Below are positions 47,018 to 58,886 of a stretch of DNA of 64,000 nt, piece after piece (within the stretch, counting starts at the first letter, position 1; each line of letters opens with the position of its first letter). Both the position numbers and the translations under genes were made by a program. This DNA is from Albifimbria verrucaria (lineage: Eukaryota > Ascomycota > Sordariomycetes > Hypocreales > Stachybotryaceae): positions 3,038,001 through 3,102,000 of the forward strand of contig JAHREC010000009.1 in assembly GCA_020081605.1 (NCBI GenBank), written 5' to 3'. Below the pieces are notes generated by a model. It searched no databases, was not told the origin of the DNA, and was given only the letters and a program-made list of their open reading frames with translations.

Positions 47018-50000
47018 ATGGCGCACAACGACACGCCTAGCAATGGAGTTAACGGAAACCATGGTGTCAATGGTTCCAACGGAGTGCACACAAACGGACT
47101 AAATGGGTCGCACTCAGTAAATAACTTGAATGAAATTCACAAAGACACATCACCACAGTCAACTAGTTCTCCTGAAATAAATGGATCACATCAAGAAAGC
47201 ACATCCCAGTCTCATGAGAAGTCTGCGATGCCTATCGCCATTTGTGGCATGGGCTTCCGTCTTCCGGGAGGGCTAGCTACACCAGAACAGCTGTGGGATT
47301 TCCTGCTCTCGAAGAGTGATGCGCGATGCCGAGTTCCAGAATCACGGTACAACGTGTCTGCGTATTATTCGCCTAGTGGTAGAATTGGATCGGTCAACAC
47401 CGAATATGGTTATTTCCTCCATGATGATCTTACTGTCTTGGATACGTCTTGCTTCACCATGGCCCGCAGCGAGGTAGAGCATGCGGATCCTCAGCAACGA
47501 TTACTATTAGAAGTTGCCAGAGAGTGTTTCGATGACGCTGGCGTCACCGGCTGGAGAGGAAAGAAGATCGGATGTTATATTGGGAATTTTGGCGAAGACT
47601 GGGCCGCAATGTCGAGCAAAGAGCCGCAACAACGAGGCCAGTACAGGATAATGGGAAATGGCGATTATATCATCTCTAATCGGTTGTCTTATGAGATGGA
47701 CCTGCAGGGACCATGGTTCGTAATCTCCCTAGAGAGAAAATTATTCCCTCTGGACTAACATTGCGCTAGTATGACTATTCGAACAGCTTGCTCATCTGCA
47801 TTAACCGCCCTCAATGAGGCCTGCATGGCCCTTTCAAGAGGTGACTGTGAGGCAGCCCTCGTGGGCGGTGTCAACCTTATTCTAGCTCCCGATATGACCA
47901 TTGCTATGACAGAGCAGGGCGTATTATCTCCAACTGGCTCTTGCAAATCCTTTTCAGCAGACGCAGATGGCTATGCGCGAGCTGAGGCCGTTACAGCTAT
48001 ATATGTAAAGCCACTGGCGGACGCTATTCGAGACGGGAATCCAGTACGAGCCGTTATTAGAGGCACCTCACACAACTTCGATGGCAAGACCAATGGCATG
48101 TCACAGCCTAGCTCAGAGGCCCAAGAGGCACTGATAAGACGTGCATATGAAACAGCAGGCATTGACGACTTTGGTGCAACGGCCATGGTCGAGTGTCATG
48201 GAACAGGGACGGTTAAAGGCGACCCCATCGAAGCTAAAGCTGTGGCCCGGGTTTTCGGTGAGCAAGGTCTATATATTGGATCCATCAAACCAAATCTTGG
48301 CCACACAGAAGCCGCCTCAGGCCTAGTTTCCCTTATCAAGATGGTTTTAGCCCTTGAGCACCGTGTTATTCCACCTAATATCGGCTTCACAACACCGAAC
48401 CCGAATATTCCCTTCGAGTCGGCAAAACTCACAGTTCCGCTAGAGCCAACACCATGGCCCGAGTCTAAGGCGGAGCGTGTGAGCATCAGCTCTTTTGGTA
48501 TAGGAGGTGTCAACGCCCATGCCATTCTAGACTCTGCCGCCAGCTTCGGCGTGGCACCATCCAATCGGACGAGAGCTCCAAGCCAGGCTCAGCTACTCTT
48601 GTATTCAGCAAACTCAGCTCGATCAGTGGCGAGAATGCCCTCAGAATTTGCTGAATGGGCCAGCAAAAATGCAGACCAGCTGGATAATCTCGCATACACG
48701 TTGGCTACAAGGAGGGAACACCTCCCTCATCGCTGCTTTGCTATTGCGGAGAAGAATGGCACGATTGGTGCTGCTTCTCCGGCTACGAAGCCACTCGCCG
48801 CTGGTCAGAGGCCACCCAGCGTCATCATGGTATTTACAGGTCAAGGTGCACAGTGGCCTCAGATGGGCCGAGAACTGATCCAGTTTAACACAGTATTCAG
48901 AGAAAGTATCCGAAATCTAGACAAACACCTGAAAGACGTGCAAGGCGATGATGCAGCCGATTACTCAATCGAAGAGGAGCTATTGAAACCTGCTAGACAG
49001 AGCCGGGTCGGTAAAGCAGCTCTATCGCAACCGCTGTGCACTGCTATTCAAATTGCTCTTTTGACACACTGAGATCTCTGGGCATTGAACCCGCCGCAGT
49101 AACTGGTCACTCAAGTGGAGAGATCGCAGCAGCTTATGCAGCTGGTGCATTGACAGCCCGCGAGGCAATTGTTGCCTCTCATCTGCGTGGAAAGATAGTA
49201 AGCTCTCAAGAGCGAGCTGGATCTATGGCAGCCATTGGGCTGAGCTGGGCGGACACGAAGCGGTTTCTTGTTCCTGGAGCTGTCCTCGCATGCGACAATT
49301 CACCCAACAGTGTCACCATTTCTGGCAACACCGAGGCAGTCGAAGAAGTGTTGAAGAGAGTCCGGGCTACAGAGCCTGGTGCGCTGGCCAGACTGCTCCA
49401 AGTTGACAAAGCCTACCATTCTCATCACATGTCTGAGATAGGAGATCGGTACCTTGAAGCTTTGACGCGTCAGAAAGTGTTTGGAAACAACCGTAAAACT
49501 ATACCGTTCTTCTCTAGCGTCAACAGTGCTCTTCTGCCAGAAAAGGCTGAGCTAGGTGCCCAGTATTGGCGAGCTAATTTGGAGTCCCCGTCCGATTCCG
49601 TGAGGCTGTCGTCAATATTTTAAACCATGATTTAGGGAAGCAAGCTCTCTTCCTCGAGGTAGGACCACATTCCGCGTTGGCGGGTCCTTTGAGGCAGATA
49701 TTCACATCTGTCGCGTCTACAGCACCGTATGCGTCTGCATTGGTGCGAAGCAGAGATTGCCTCGAGTCATTTTTGGCAGCAGTCGGTAAAATCTGGTCCC
49801 TTCATGTCCCCGTCCACCTCGAGACACTTCTCACTGGAGGCAAATGTCTTCCGGACCTCCCCGGTATCCCTGGGATCACGAAGGTGGCAAGTTCTGGCAC
49901 GAGTCCAGGGTCTCAGAAGAATGGAGGCACCGCAAGCATACCCACCATGAGCTTTTGGGCATCAGACTACCAGAGAGTAGCGCTATTGAACCATCCTGGC

Positions 50001-53000
50001 GAAACGTGTTCCACCTCCAAGACGTCCCATGGGTTCGAGACCACAAGTTTGGAGGAGATGCAGTATTCCCTTTCACTGCATACGTTGCACTCGCTGGTGA
50101 AGCTGTCAAACAGATTACTGGAGTAACCGAAGGATATAGCATTAGGAATATGGTGATAAGTGCAGCTCTTGTTCTTCCTGAGGGCAAGCCAAGTGAGATT
50201 ATCACCACTTTTAAGCCTCACCGCTTGACAAGGTCGCTCAACAGCCAGTGGTGGGTTTTCACCGTCGTTTCTCACAACGGCCAGTCATGGACCAAACATT
50301 GCACTGGTGAAATTAAAGCAATCTCATCATCCAACATTGGCTCAGTTAATGGGAAGATCGACGCACTACCAAGGAAGTTGTCTCCTCGCGAATGGTACGA
50401 AACGATTCGGAAAACAGGCTTGAGCCTCGGACCCTCCTTTCAAACATTCACGAGCCTTGAGTCTTCTGTAGACTCCTCTCACCAAGCGCGTGCACATATT
50501 GGGGCAATTACAGAGGAAACTGAGTCAGATTATCACATTCACCCCATCGCGATCGACAGTACCCTACAACTTTTGGGTTGTGCCGCTGTTAATGGCCGTG
50601 CTCGCATGATCAAATCTTGGCTTCCGAGTAGTATGGAGCAGCTTACAGTCACCAGATGTGGCGACACATCATCACCTTTGGTAGCAAGCGCCACTGCTAG
50701 AATTTCAAGCAACCTGTCATTGGTAGGCAGTACTCGTTGTAGTATTGGAGAGAGCCTGATCCTAGAGGCTTCAGGAATCAGGATGGGTCTCGCCGACAGT
50801 CAAGCCTCTCAAGACAATTCTGCAGCAGCCCGTTATACATGGGCTCCAGACGCTACTTTTGCCCGGATAGACGAACTCATCAAACCGGCATCTGGTAGAG
50901 GTCCTCAAACGAAACTGCTCGACGAAATGGCTAGAAAGTGTCTACAGTCTTCCAATTCACTGGCAAGCCAAACTCAGCCAGCTTTGGAACACCTTAAACG
51001 TTATGCCACGTGGATAGGTTCTCAATCAAGCACCGACGCCTCAACCACAAACAGTGATGATCAAGCTACGGAGCTGGCTTCCAGTGGCTATGAGTCTGTC
51101 TTAGCTGCCCTCCAGCAGGTTGGCAGCAATCTGGCTGCGATATTATCTGGGGAGACCACATTAGAGAAGTTACTGTCACATGATACCATGCACGAGGTCG
51201 CATCGTTCATGGCTCATCAGGTGAATCGAACTCCTTTCGTTCAATGTCTCGCCCATACCAAGCCTACACTACGTGTCCTTGAGATAGGAGACGAACGGTT
51301 CCCGTCAATCGCTGGCACCACCATTAAGGACTTAACCTTGCCGGGAGGTCATGTCATTCGCTATTCAAAATACACGATCACGTCTAAAGGTTATGTTTCG
51401 GACAAAGACCAAGAACGAGAATCCGATAACGTAGAATATGTAAGCCTAGATATTGGCCAAGATCTTATTGAGCAGAACTTTGCAGAGCGTCAATACGATC
51501 TCATCATTGCTTCTGGTATCATACAAGCAGAAGATCAGTCTGTTTCTCAACGGAAGCTGGCCAATATTAAGACGCTTCTCGCACCTGGAGGACGATTGCT
51601 GCTTCAGGAGTTCAACCCAGACTCTACATGGGCCAACTTCGTTTTCGGTTCCCAATATGCATGGTGGGGTGGTGCCCAGCCGTCCTCCCTTTCTTCCCCA
51701 AGCAAGAACGAAGAAAGTTTATCACAGAAATTGAGGTCCGAACTCTCTGAGGCCGGCCTCATAGATATAGAGGCTCTTGTTGAGGACTCACTCTCAGTTA
51801 GTGTTGTGGTTAAGCCCTCAGACAACTTCGTTGAGGCACCACTGGAGAAGAAAGTAACTCTCCTCTGCCTCGATAATAAAGCTACAGAAGAAAAGTCAAC
51901 TGTAGACGAAATTATAGCCCAAAAGCTTCGTGAAGATGGATACGAGGTAAACAAGTGCTCTCTAGGAGATGATGTGCCGCTAGAGCAAGATATCTTATGT
52001 CTATTGGACGCTAGTGGCCCTTTCTTCGAGAATATAGATTCCGTCACTTATGAGACTCTCAGGGATCTCATTACCCGACTTAGCAACAACAGAGGGTCAG
52101 GGATTCTCTGGGCGACATTGTCTTGTCAGATGGGCTGCCAGAATCCAAGCTACGCTCCAGTTATTGGATTCTCGAGGACATTGCGTTCTGAGATGCTGTT
52201 GGACTTTGGAACATGTGAGGTCGAGAGCTTCGAAGGCGATGCCGACTTGCTTATAAACGTCTTCAAAGCGTTCCGAAACAGAAGAGGCCGTCTCCAACCC
52301 GAAGATGGCGGCAATAGAGGCGGCCAAAGCGACTCGCTTGGACCTGATTTCGAATATATTGTGCATGACGCAAAGGTTCATGTTGGGCGTTTCTATCCTT
52401 TTTCGCTACAAGACGAACTTGTAAAATCGAATGTGGCCGATCGAGCGGTGATCGATGTCGCAACTCCTGGTCAGGTCAACTCACTTCAATGGGAAGAACA
52501 ACCACGTGAATTGCTTGGCAGTAAAGAAGTTGAAATTGAAGTCCACGCTGCTGGATTGAATTTCAGGGTACGTTTGACATCGATTTTTTTCTTAAGTTGG
52601 TTTTTCTCTAAATACTTTACTAACCCCATGGTTGACAGGATATTCTTGTTGCTTTGAACATCGTTGAGCTTCCTTCTAGACAGTTTGGAGTTGAAGCTGC
52701 TGGTATAGTAACGAAAATTGGCGCTGATGTCGAAGACCTGCAAGTCGGAGACAGAGTTCTGTGCATCAGGAAACACACCTTCGCAACCCATTTCGTTGTT
52801 CCCGAAATTACATGTGCAAAGATTCCCGACTCACTAAGCTTCGATGAAGCGGGTTCCATGATATTCGCGTTTGCTACCGCAATCTATTCACTAGTGAATG
52901 TTGGTGGCATGGAGAAGGGACAAGTGAGTACTACCCATTTCCAGACCTATGAGCAGCCTTATCAAGAGACAGCTTGCGTTGCCCTATCATAATCAAATAT

Positions 53001-54868
53001 CCTAACTACTTATAGTCTGTCCTCATCCACAGTGCTTGCGGAGGCGTAGGGCTTGCAGCAGTGCAAGCAGCCCAGATGTATGGAGCCGAGATTTATGCAA
53101 CAGTAAGCAGCGAAGAGAAGGTACAGTTCCTGATGGAAAACTTTGGCATCCCAAGGCATAGAATCCTCCAGTCTAGAGACGATTCCTTCGTGGAGGGCGT
53201 GATGCGCGAAACAAACGGCCAAGGAGTCGACCTAGTGCTCAATTCGCTATCAGGAGAACTTCTTCATGCTACGTGGGGTTGCGTGGCTCCATTTGGAAAG
53301 ATGATTGAGATCGGCAAGCGTGATTTGCTCGGCCACGGTAAACTGGATATGCGGCCATTCCTCGAAAATCGTACCTACGCTTGTGTGGATATGGACCAGC
53401 TTTGGCAGCGCCCTGAGGTCTTTAAGAGGTAAGCATCTTCCTAAATTAGATCCTAACTGGAAGCATCTACGTGACTGATACTGACTACACATGATAGAGT
53501 CATTCGGTCCATTGTAGAAAACTACGAAAAGGGCCTTCTGAGCCCCATTCGACCTGTGAAGGTATTCTCAGCAGACAGGATCCAAGAAGCGTTCCGATAT
53601 ATGCAACAGGGCCAGCATATAGGTCGTGTCTGCCTTTCGATTCGAGACTCTTCGGGGAATACCCGACTTGGTTCAGGGGTAGTCCAGAGGAAGCGGGACA
53701 TCAAGTTCGACTCGAACGCTTCTTACCTACTGATTGGTGGTCTCGGTGGTCTCGGCCGCGCTGTCTTGAGATGGATGGTGGAGCATGGAGCTGGCGAGCT
53801 CATCATCCTGTCTCGCCGTGCTGGCACCGATCCAGAAGATAATGCTTTTGTCGACGAGCTGGTAAGCGCAGGTTGCCGGAGTGTGAGGCTCGTACCCGGA
53901 GACGTAACCAAGTCTGAGGACGTAGCCAAAGCCGTGGCATCTGCGACACTCAAGCTGAAAGGTGTCATACAAATGTCAATGGTGGCTCGCGATGGAGGTT
54001 TTGAAAATATGTCATTCGACGATTGGAACGCAGCGACTACCCCAAAGATTCAAGGAACATGGAACCTCCATAATGCGACAATGGGATCTGATCTCGACTT
54101 CTTCATTCTCTTCAGTTCGCTTTCAGGCGCTATTGGCCAGCGTCATCAGGCAAATTATGCAAGTGCCAATACCTTCCTCGATGCTTTTGTGCAATATCGC
54201 TCTAGTCTGGGCTTGCGGGCCTCAGCAATCGGCCTTGGAGCTGTGGAGGAAATTGGATACATCTCACGCAACCCGCAATTGCTGGTTCGGATGAAGGCGA
54301 ACGAATGGAAATGTCTCACGGAGCAACAGGTCCTGGACGCAGTGGCGCTCGCCATGGAGACTCAAAATAGCCCAAGCACAAGCATTGGCTTCGCTGAGCT
54401 GAACGCCTTCGTCATGGGATTGGCTTCGACAACTCCACTCAACAGCCCTAATAACAGAACCATCTGGAAGGATGACCGCCGTATGGCCGTATACCATAAC
54501 ATGGCGGTTGCTGCTGGTGCTGGAGCTACAGCCGGGGGCGGATCTGACGAAGCAATCAAGGCATTCTTGAGCAACTCTCGGGCTGATCCGTCTATTCTGA
54601 AGACAGATGAAGCTGCAAAGCTCCTAGCCAGGAAATCGGAAAGAAGCTGTTTGCTCTGCTTCTGAAGTCGGATCAAGAAGAACCAAGTCTGTCTTGGCCC
54701 TTGATTGATCTCGGATTGGATTCACTCATAGCGATTGAATTAAGAGCATGGTGGAGGGAGACTCTTGGGTTTGATATTAGCACACTGGAGATGTTGAGTA
54801 CCGCTACACTATTCGCTTTGGGACAGCGTGCTGCTTCGGGGTTATTGGAGCTGTCGGGAGGTGAATAA
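47018..54868 (+). CDS. highly reducing iterative type I PKS (KS-AT-DH-cMT0-ER-KR-ACP)
   Basis: It builds a reduced linear acyl chain in the cytosol. Five exons (47018-47715, 47770-52567, 52639-52923, 53016-53428, 53498-54868) total 7,565 nt, four short of 2,523 codons. Four one-base shifts are seen, each at a short homopolymer: 49059-49062, 49586-49589, 49859-49862 and 54633-54635. Domains in order: KS with Cys in [11 protein letters not shown], His in ECHGTGT and His in [12 protein letters not shown] with GHSSG; DH with [10 protein letters not shown] and a partner Asp in AIDSTLQ; a methyltransferase-like region whose SAM motif I reads LEIGDERFP rather than the glycine-rich form, so probably inactive; ER with [14 protein letters not shown] with LIGGLGGLG and Ser/Tyr/Asn in SSLSGAIGQ and [11 protein letters not shown] with LGLDSL. 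No thioesterase follows. All other catalytic residues are present. It belongs to a putative sphinganine-analogue pathway; the product is inferred, not known. Confidence 0.93.
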
Positions 54869-56038
54869 TAACTTGGATGGTTGGTCTTGAAATGTTGGGA
54901 CACATTAGGGATTCTTAGGAATTTATTGAATGGCACAAACTTCAAGAGGTTGAGCTAGTCTACTGGGACGAGGGTTCATAAGATCTGCTTTGCATAAACT
55001 TACGTGTCATGTCTTCATCATTTAAAGCAGTTGGAAAGATCAAGTCACATCTTGGACAACAGAGCTCGCTCCACTAGAAAATACAACAACCAACCTAGTG
55101 TGTGCATGGCGATAGTTGGAGAATATTGCGTACTCCATCAAATCAGGGCTGCCAAAGCACCAGAAGGAAGAGATCTGGAAATTGCGCCGACTATTTCTGA
55201 CATGTGAAATTAGCCATCAGGTTTTGCGCTTTACGTGTGGTTTCTTTCATCACTGTTGGACCAGCGCAAAAATGTACGTGAGGTTCGTTCGAATGACTAA
55301 GACGAGCCGCGTTGGGCACATTCAAATGTGTTGATAAACTGGCTCAAAAATGCACATGCGGTTCGAATGACTAAGACAAGCGGTGTTGGACACATTCAAA
55401 GTGTCACATTCACGTAAAATATGGTTTACGCTAATTGACCTATGGGGTAAAAGTCAATTATTCAATCAAGCATCAATTCTTTGGTTCAACACTTGTGATA
55501 ACCCCACTTTTATGCTGTTCTCGTCATCCGTGCCCGTCGACAAGATCCGATATCGGGTGCTTCAGCTACCATTTAGCGTGCATTGGGTGCAATTGACCAC
55601 CCACCACCCCTCATTGAACTGCCTGTGCCTCCAGTAGTAGGTACCTGTAGGGTTTTCCTCCCACATCTACGATTTCAACCACCACTGTGGATACATGGTG
55701 TGGCTGCGTCGTGGCTTAGGTACTAGGGCTGGTCGGGTCACCTGGGAGTATAGGCATTGCATGCTATGCTGTCTTAGTCTTATCTACTTTGATAGCGATT
55801 GAGGCGGCATCGGCATTCAAGGACGGTCACAGCCACAAGGGGTACCTACTATCCATAGTGGTGGTTGGGGGATACCCCTACCCTACAAGGTACCTACGTA
55901 GGTACTAAGGTGGGGTAGGGAATTGAGTCATTCTACTGGCAAGAAAAGCAAGAAAAGCAAGAATTTGAAGCTCTCATCTTCTCCCTTCAACTCTTCCTTG
56001 CCATTGTCTCTCGACGCTTCTAATCCACGCCGTACAAC
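54869..56038. other. intergenic between PKS and argininosuccinate synthase, with repeats
   Basis: No supported gene. It holds a degenerate direct repeat (listed separately) and a set of TACCTA/TAGGTA elements between about 55638 and 55910, just upstream of the arginine gene. A plus-strand frame at 55004-55207 has no family resemblance. Confidence 0.45.
55264..55404. repeat. degenerate direct repeat, two copies
   Basis: Copy A (55264-55331) and copy B (55342-55404) share AATGACTAAGAC, GTTGG and CACATTCAAA blocks in the same order. They differ by a few substitutions and a short gap. The ten-base spacing suggests a tandem duplication. The origin is unknown; it may be a transposon relic or cluster-border debris. 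Confidence 0.6.
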
Positions 56039-58374
56039 ATGTCTGACGACAAACGAGTCTGCCTGTAAGAGATACAATGTTTGAAAATATGGTGCAATTC
56101 GAGCTGACCTGACCTGTTCCAGTGCCTACTCTGGAGGTGCGTGCTACCCTCACCGATCTTTATCTACCACAATCTCCGACCTCGAATCTTTTCATCGACG
56201 AATTCTAATACAGCGCAGGCCTGGACACATCCGTCATCCTCAAGTATCTTATCAATGAGGTTGGACCAAGGATACAAAAACTCGGGAAATCATGTCCTAA
56301 TGTATTCTGCTTATAGGGCTACACCGTAGTTGCTTTCCTCGGCAACGTCGGCCAGGACGAGGACTGGGCCGCCGTCGAGAAGAAGGCTCTGGCTCTCGGT
56401 GCCGAGCGCATGGTGATCGAGGACCTTCAGCAGGAGTTCCTTGAGGAACTTGTTTTCCGTGGCATCCAATGCAATGCCATTTACGAGGACCGATATCTTC
56501 TCGGAACCAGTCTTGCCCGCCCAGTACTGGCACGTGCCCTCGTCCGCACCGCCCAGAAGTACAACTGCAAGATTCTCAGCCACGGATGCACTGGCAAGGG
56601 GTGAGTCGAATCTATCTCCCAAATCTTCATTGGATCTCTACTAACTGCGAGTAGAATGAGTATGTTCTTGCAAAACCCATGGCCCTAGGCAGATGGCCAC
56701 CTCATTCATATATTTGGTCCCCTTGATGGTATAGTTATACTAGGCCAGGGGCAGAGCTGCTGGTCGAGGTCATCACAGCCAGCTGCGAGATAAGGCCGCA
56801 GTACCGGCAAAGGTCGGCCGGGTAGGTCATCACAGCTAGCTGCGGGTCAGGAGTGCAGCAATGACGAAGGCTGTCATCGTCAGAGCTACTGGTCAGGGCC
56901 TCACAGCTAGCTGTAGGCCAGGGCTATAGTGCTGGCAAAGATGAACCTTCCGGGGCCAGCGATCCTGACCTTGGCCGCTAACAATGATGACCTTCCGGGA
57001 TCAGCTTGACCCGTTTCTGAAGGCTTCCGGGACCCACACGGCGCCCGGGTTTCTCAACACCATCAAGGGGTCAAAATACACAAATGGGATGACCATCTAC
57101 TCAAGGTCAAACATCACAATTGTTACGGAAGCTAATATCCATTAAGTCAGGTTAGGTTCGAATTGGCTTGGCGAGCACTCGACCCTAGTGTGTCTATCAT
57201 CGCCCCGTGGCGCATGCCTAAGTTCTTCAATCGCTTCCAGGGCCGACAAGACCTCCTGAAGTTTGCCGCCGAGAACAACATCCCAGTTTCGTCCTCTCCC
57301 AAGTCTCCTTGGAGTCTTGATGCCAACCTGGCGTAAGTAGTCTTTCAACTTGCCATTGGCCTCCTACTGCTTTTTACGGCTATTGCTTCTCTCATCTTTC
57401 TTCCCATTACCATGAACTAACTCCCTACAAGACATACCTCAGCCGAATCGGGCATCCTCGAAAAGCCCGACATGGTTGCGCCCAAGGATGTCTGGACCAA
57501 ATCTGTTGGTATGTTATTTACTACACTGGCTCCGGTACTCCTTTGCTAATTCTCGCGCTACCCAGATCCGGTCGATGCGCCCGATGTCCCGACCAAGTTC
57601 TCCGTCACCTTCAAGGCCGGCATCCCCGTCAAGCTTGATGTGGAAGGCGGTGAAACCTACACCAACTCAGTCGAGCTCTTTAAGAAGCTCAATGAAATTG
57701 CCGGCGCTAATGGTGTGGGTCGTGTGGACATCGTTGAATCTCGGTATTTTACCCTCCCCGCCGCGATCATCAGCACCTCCCCAATTTACCATCCCCGCCA
57801 CCAATCACCTCCCCAAGACTCAATCTTGTACTGACGATATCAAGTTTTATTGGCCTCAAGTCTCGAGGTTGCTACGACGCCCCAGCCCATACGGTGCTGC
57901 GTCTAGGTAAGTGAGAATTCTACTCCTCAATCAATGATGCTAACAATCCAAAGCCCACGTTGATCTCGAAGGCATGACAGTGGACTCCAAGGTTCGCGGA
58001 ATTATGGCCTGGATCGGAAACGAGTGGTCCCAGTGCCTCTACAATGGTATATCTTGTTTGGATAATCTTGCCGGTCCTGTCTAACAAATGTCTTAGGCAT
58101 GTACTTCTCTCCGGAGCGTGAGCTCCTCGAAAACTCCATCATCTACAGCCAGAAGCATGTGAGCGGCACAGTCAACATGATGGTATACAAGGGAGCAGCT
58201 CATGTCCTTTCCCGCTCTGCGCCGGACAGCAACCTGTACAGTGAGGAACAGGCTAGTATGGATACTCTCGAGGGATTCAGCCCAGAGGATACCAGTGGCT
58301 TCATTGCCATCCAGGCGATTCGCCTGGAGAAGTATGGCGCGGCCAAGATCCAACATGGCGAACCCCTGGTTTAG
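56039..58374 (+). CDS. argininosuccinate synthase
   Basis: It joins citrulline and aspartate with ATP to form argininosuccinate, in arginine biosynthesis. Eleven exons can be placed: 56039-56064, 56123-56136, 56219-56259, 56317-56600, a micro-exon 56655-56659, 57147-57332, 57432-57508, 57566-57743, 57845-57906, 57954-58046 and 58097-58374. The ATP pyrophosphatase loop AYSGGLDTS is split by two introns. Other family motifs are YLLGTSLARPV, SHGCTGKG, the substrate-binding Asn-Asp pair followed by QVRFE, FNRFQGRQDL and SPERELLENSI. The exon sum is 1,244 nt, one short of 415 codons. The missing base falls in the micro-exon that encodes the Asn-Asp pair; skipping the micro-exon would restore frame but lose these residues. 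The length is otherwise normal. A housekeeping gene, it marks the cluster's right border. Confidence 0.88.
56660..57146 (+). repeat. 487-nt repeat-bearing intron in argininosuccinate synthase
   Basis: It begins with GTATGT and ends with GCTAAT...TTAAG, a good donor, branch and acceptor. Inside are three degenerate copies of a unit with core TCATCACAGC(C/T)AGCTGCG or a close variant (about 56751-56800, 56826-56850 and 56881-56915). A GATGA(A)CCTTCCGG element also occurs twice. All other introns of this gene are 55-115 nt, so this looks like an inserted sequence that is spliced out. Confidence 0.6.
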
Positions 58375-58886
58375 GGCGCAGAGGAGCCGCTGCCTTGGCC
58401 TCTCTCTACCTTGATGAACGGGGAAGGAGGTTTATAGAGATGCAATAAGGAGTGCTATGACTTGGGTGCAATTATCCTAACTCAGAGATAAAGATGCAGT
58501 CAGAAATTATATAGCGGGAACTTCATTGGTCTATGCAGTCATGAATTACTGAATACATGCGCACACGCACTCGCTACATGTTAGTCAGGGGATCATATAT
58601 TGAGAAGGTTGAACCTGAATGGTGGTGACGCAAGCCTCGTAAGAACCTTGGAGTGGCGATAGCTTCAACTACACTCATTTCTATTGTTCGCAAGGGAAAA
58701 GATTGACTCTACAACACAGGAAGACCGCCACAAACGAACCCCCACTCGGCACAATTGCTCCCTGGCAGAAATTAACCAAAGCCACCAAGCTCTTCCTCCC
58801 AAGACCAACTGAACAAGGAAACGAGAAACCGACCGTGAATGGTCCTATGCTGCCTGGTGCCTTTGCAAGTGGTGTATACCTGTGAC
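58375..58886. other. intergenic, convergent gene ends
   Basis: Lies between the arginine gene and the opposing SANT-like gene. Nothing recognised. Confidence 0.4.

Noticed and set aside
47018..54868. Calling the PKS a pseudogene because of four frame breaks
   Set aside because: All four lie at short homopolymers, each is consistent with one lost base, the exon sum fits this, and all catalytic motifs other than the methyltransferase are intact.
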